7,494 nucleotides of DNA from Limiplasma sp045538465 (GTDB taxonomy: Bacteria > Bacillota > Clostridia > Christensenellales > Aristaeellaceae): contig JAZSRK010000099.1 in assembly GCA_045538465.1 (NCBI GenBank), forward strand, positions 1-7,494, in the 5' to 3' direction. Shown piece after piece: positions 4,748 to 7,494 of the stretch. A model generated the notes under the pieces. The model searched no databases. It worked only from the letters and a program-made list of their open reading frames with translations, and was not told the DNA's origin. Within the stretch, counting starts at the first letter, position 1, and every line of letters starts with the position of its first letter. The position numbers and the translations under genes were made by a program.

Positions 4748-6612
4748 CGCAAAGACAGCAAGCCCGGCATGCCTTTGGAGAAATTCTGTGTGCTGCCGCG
4801 GGTATACTGTCCGCCATGAGTTTTGTGGTGGATCGGCAGGGCTATGTGGGCATGAGCGCGCTCCCTGCTGCTTCTACCAGCTATCTCTGGTGCGCTTTGG
4901 CAATGTGCTTCTGGCTTTTGTTTCGGCAGGTGTACCTCAAATTACAGATGCGCCTGAGCATCGGTCAGCTTTGCTTTGGTTTGCTGTTTGGCGTAGTAAA
5001 TGCCATGGGCGGGCTGCTGTTCGCCTACGATAGCTGGGCTATGCTCAAAAGCATGCCCATGCTCCTGTTTACGCTGCTGCGTGCTTTGGGGCAGGCTCTG
5101 CCCATGATGGCGGCTTTTTGCGGCTTAACTTATTTGCTGGAAGGCGATGCACTTACCCGTCCCTTGCCTTGCCAAGAGCCGCCGTTGAGCCGCTGGGAAC
5201 GGGCGGTATCGGCCCTTCGCCGCCGGGAAGGGATCGTCCTCTTTGCGTTTTTTGTGCTGTGCTGGGCACCGTATCTGCTGGTGTATTACCCCGGTACCGT
5301 CTGCTGGGACTTGGGCGAGATGGCAGCGCAGTTTTTCGGCTTGGAAGAAATGAATACTTGGCACGGCGTGTTTCCAACATGGCTGCTGGGCAGCTGTATT
5401 TGGTTGGGACGCTTGCTGGGCAGCGATAATTTGGGTGCTTTTCTCTACACTCTTTTGCAGACGGGCACGCTGGCCTACATGGCAGCGCAGGTGCTGCGCT
5501 TTTTGCGCTTCTGCGGCCTCAACAGGTGGGCACGCTTGGCAGTGCTGCTGTTTTTTGCCGTCACCCCGCTCTGGGGCGGTTATGCTCAGTTTATCAGCAA
5601 GGATACGCTCTACACCGCAGCCCTGTGCCTGTTTGCCATTCGCGGGGCCGAGCTGCTTCTGCGCCGTGAAAGCGGGGAGACTGCTGCGCCTGCAGGGCTT
5701 ATCTGCGAAATGGCGCTTTGGGGCTTGTTTAGCTGCCTGATGCGCCTAAACGGCTTGTATGTGGTGCTGCCCACTGCTGTTTTGCTGGTCGCCTTTGCCG
5801 CAAAGGGCAAAGGGCGCATCAAGGTAGGCGCTGCGTTGGCAGCGGCGCTGGCAGTGGCGGTCGGGTTCAGCCATGTGCTGGTACCGGCGCTGGGCATTCT
5901 GGATACCAGCTCCTCCGGTATCTATTCGGTGTGCTTTCAGCAAAGCGCCCGTGTGCTCAGGGATCATGGCGGCAGCGTTACGCCTGAAGAATACGAAGCC
6001 ATCGACCGGGTCTTGGATGCGGAAAACTTGCCGCAACTGTATGAACCTTGGATCTCCGACCCGGTAAAGTACACCTTCCGTCAGTACGGGCAGGGGGCGG
6101 CGGTGGAAAAAGCTGCGATCGCAGACTATCGCAATACTTGGTTTGCCATGCTCAGGAAATACCCCCTCAGCTATGCGGAAGCCTTTTTTGCAGGCAATAT
6201 CAGCTATTACTGCTTTGCCCCGAAGCTGGAAGGCGAGACCTACAACGATCAGGCAGGCAACCGCTTGGTGTTTGAGACCTATATCGACCAGATGGGCGAA
6301 GACCCCCGTCTGCTGCATACGACACAGCCTGTGCCGGAGAGCATCCGTTCGCTTGTGGCCATGTTTGCAAGGGGCTGGCGGCATATCCCGCTGCTTAGCA
6401 TGCTGTATTGCTGCGCAGCCTATACGTGGCTGTTGGTAGGGGCTGGGCTGTCGCTGGCGAAGCAGCGGCGCTGGCGGCTGCTGTGCGCCTTTGTGCCCGC
6501 TTTGATGAGCCTTGCTGTATGTATGCTGGGCCCGGTAAACGACTACTTCCGCTATTTCCTGCCCATTGCGGCAATGGCGCCGGCGCTGGTGGGCATGTGC
6601 GTAAAAAAATAG
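4744..6612 (+). CDS. Polytopic membrane protein, DUF6020/GT-C-like candidate
   Basis: 622 residues with roughly a dozen hydrophobic helices. The ATG at 4744 overlaps the upstream TGA (ATGA), with AAGGAG (4727-4732) 11 bases before it. After several N-terminal helices comes YYPGTVCWD (181-189), then NTWHGVFPTW (204-213), KDTLY (286-290), RLNGLY (334-339), a large hydrophilic segment (about 390-540), and PVNDYFRYFLP (597-607) in the last helices. The YPGT...WD segment and overall plan recall the DUF6020 group and GT-C enzymes, in which an acidic residue in the first outer loop is catalytic; Asp189 would be the candidate. Family assignment is from memory of these motifs, not a search. Coupling to a lipid-phosphate sugar synthase suggests it uses that lipid-linked sugar to modify an exported glycan, wall polymer or lipid. 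A non-enzymatic transporter role is also possible. Confidence 0.85.
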   Translation: MTQRQQARHAFGEILCAAAGILSAMSFVVDRQGYVGMSALPAASTSYLWCALAMCFWLLFRQVYLKLQMRLSIGQLCFGLLFGVVNAMGGLLFAYDSWAMLKSMPMLLFTLLRALGQALPMMAAFCGLTYLLEGDALTRPLPCQEPPLSRWERAVSALRRREGIVLFAFFVLCWAPYLLVYYPGTVCWDLGEMAAQFFGLEEMNTWHGVFPTWLLGSCIWLGRLLGSDNLGAFLYTLLQTGTLAYMAAQVLRFLRFCGLNRWARLAVLLFFAVTPLWGGYAQFISKDTLYTAALCLFAIRGAELLLRRESGETAAPAGLICEMALWGLFSCLMRLNGLYVVLPTAVLLVAFAAKGKGRIKVGAALAAALAVAVGFSHVLVPALGILDTSSSGIYSVCFQQSARVLRDHGGSVTPEEYEAIDRVLDAENLPQLYEPWISDPVKYTFRQYGQGAAVEKAAIADYRNTWFAMLRKYPLSYAEAFFAGNISYYCFAPKLEGETYNDQAGNRLVFETYIDQMGEDPRLLHTTQPVPESIRSLVAMFARGWRHIPLLSMLYCCAAYTWLLVGAGLSLAKQRRWRLLCAFVPALMSLAVCMLGPVNDYFRYFLPIAAMAPALVGMCVKK

Positions 6613-6724
6613 TGCTTGCAGCAGGAAAATGCGTTGGCGGGCAGAAAATTATTCATCAAAAGCAATTGGGTGTTGCGCGACCGAACAGGGCGCACCCCTC
6701 CCTGTAGAGAAAGGAGAAACCACT
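6613..6724 (+). promoter_or_regulatory. Leader region of the alcohol dehydrogenase gene with alternative hairpins
   Basis: No T-run terminator for the upstream operon and no convincing promoter hexamer pair were found here, so the dehydrogenase could be read from upstream or from a non-canonical promoter. Two overlapping stems are possible. One is GGGT (6668-6671) with GCGC (6675-6678) against GCGCACCC (6690-6697). The other is a perfect ACAGGG (6685-6690)/CCCTGT (6700-6705). They share bases and exclude each other. The second ends 5 bases before AAGGAG (6711-6716), which is 8 bases upstream of the ATG. Confidence 0.35.
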
Positions 6725-7494
6725 ATGCAGAATTTTGAATTTTACTCCCCGGCACGGCTGATCTTCGGTAAAGGCACCGAAAATGAGATCGGCCAAACCC
6801 TGAAGCCCCATGCCAAGAAGGTACTGCTGCACTACGGCGGCGGCAGCATCAAAAAGAGCGGTCTGTACGACCGTGTGGTCAAGTCTTTGAACGAGGCTGG
6901 CGTGGAGTTTGTCGAGCTGGCTGGCGTAAAGCCCAACCCCCGTCTGGCACTGGCACAGGAAGGCATCGAGCTGTGCAAGAAAGAGAACGTAGACCTGATC
7001 TTGGCAGTTGGCGGCGGCAGCGTGATCGACTCTGCCAAGTGCATCGCCATGGGCGTGTACTATGACGGCAACGTGTGGGATATGTACGAGACCGGCAAGC
7101 CCATCGAGAAGGCGCTGCCTGTGGCCATCATCCTCACCATTCCCGCAGCCGGCAGCGAAGCCAGCGGCGATACCGTTATCACCAACGAAGAAAAGGCTCT
7201 TAAGTACGGCTACGGCAGCTCCGCTCTGCGCCCCCTCATCAGCGTAATGAACCCGGAACTGTTCTACACCCTGCCGGAAAACCAAGTGGCCAACGGCATT
7301 TCCGATATGATGAGCCACGTGTTCGAACGTTATTTCACCAACACCACCCATGTGGAGCTGACGGACCGGCTGTGCGAAGCCACCCTGAAAACCATCATCC
7401 ACAACGCCCACAAAGTGCTGGATAATCCCCAGGATTACGAAGCCTGGTGCGAAATCGGCTTTGCCGGCACCCGGGCCCATAATGAGCTGGTGGG
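6725..7494 (+). CDS. Iron-containing alcohol dehydrogenase, BdhA/YqhD-like (3' end outside window)
   Basis: The first 256 residues of an enzyme that in this family has about 385-395, so the last third is missing only because the window ends. The group reduces aldehydes to alcohols with NAD(P)H (butanol dehydrogenase and broad aldehyde reductase activities) in the cytoplasm. The opening FEFYSPARLIFGKG (4-17) is typical. YGGGSIKKSG (37-46) matches the cofactor-contacting loop of YqhD/BdhA, and GGGSVIDSAK (96-105) is the family's glycine-rich cofactor motif. GISDMMSHVFERYF (191-204) gives the first two metal ligands, Asp194 and His198. The remaining two histidines would lie beyond the window. 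The ATG at 6725 has AAGGAG 8 bases upstream. Codon choice is more biased than in the preceding operon (many GGC, CTG, ACC and AAG codons), hinting at higher expression. Substrate and NADH/NADPH preference are not decided by what is visible. Confidence 0.93.
   Translation, partial: MQNFEFYSPARLIFGKGTENEIGQTLKPHAKKVLLHYGGGSIKKSGLYDRVVKSLNEAGVEFVELAGVKPNPRLALAQEGIELCKKENVDLILAVGGGSVIDSAKCIAMGVYYDGNVWDMYETGKPIEKALPVAIILTIPAAGSEASGDTVITNEEKALKYGYGSSALRPLISVMNPELFYTLPENQVANGISDMMSHVFERYFTNTTHVELTDRLCEATLKTIIHNAHKVLDNPQDYEAWCEIGFAGTRAHNELV

Noticed and set aside
6656..7480. 274-residue open frame on the minus strand opposite the alcohol dehydrogenase
   Set aside because: It is antisense to a gene with conserved cofactor and metal motifs; the His/Gly/Val/Gln-rich translation is what the complementary strand of biased codons gives.

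Overview
The window looks like chromosomal DNA from a GC-rich Clostridia bacterium, most likely a gut Oscillospiraceae/Ruminococcaceae member of the Faecalibacterium, Gemmiger or Subdoligranulum kind. The reasons are a Firmicutes-type scpA-scpB pair next to a site-2 protease gene, strong AGGAGG-like ribosome binding sites before nearly every gene, sigma-A-type promoters, short intergenic gaps and GC-rich coding sequence. The genus is an inference. No mobile element, CRISPR array, tRNA or rRNA was seen.

Layout. Bases 1-206 hold no convincing gene. They contain several short hairpins and end in a strong plus-strand intrinsic terminator, the tail of something transcribed into the window from the left. 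Facing it on the minus strand is an unrecognised 360-residue protein (207-1289) with an N-terminal membrane anchor, a coiled coil and a Pro/Ala/Ser/Thr-rich tail containing a 49-bp in-frame direct repeat. Next, also on the minus strand, is a self-contained operon: promoter at 3657-3685, site-2 protease (2762-3562), scpA (2009-2761), scpB (1474-2040) and an intrinsic terminator at 1411-1447. The three genes abut or overlap.

From the same 243-bp intergenic region a second promoter (3739-3767) fires rightward into a two-gene operon. The first gene is a GT2 glycosyltransferase of the polyprenyl-phosphate sugar synthase type (3806-4747). The second is a 622-residue polytopic membrane protein resembling the DUF6020/GT-C-like group (4744-6612), joined to it by an ATGA stop/start overlap. 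A 112-bp gap with possible alternative hairpins leads to the start of an iron-containing NAD(P)H-dependent alcohol dehydrogenase (6725 onward), cut off by the window end.

How the parts work together. ScpA and ScpB are the kleisin and kite subunits of the SMC chromosome-condensation complex. The site-2 protease is a membrane metalloprotease that shares their transcript but has no shown functional link to them. The GT2 enzyme probably makes a lipid-linked sugar at the cytoplasmic face, and the polytopic partner could use or translocate it outside. The alcohol dehydrogenase is a separate fermentative or aldehyde-reducing enzyme. The least explained items are the repeat-bearing coiled-coil protein and the exact product of the GT2/polytopic pair.
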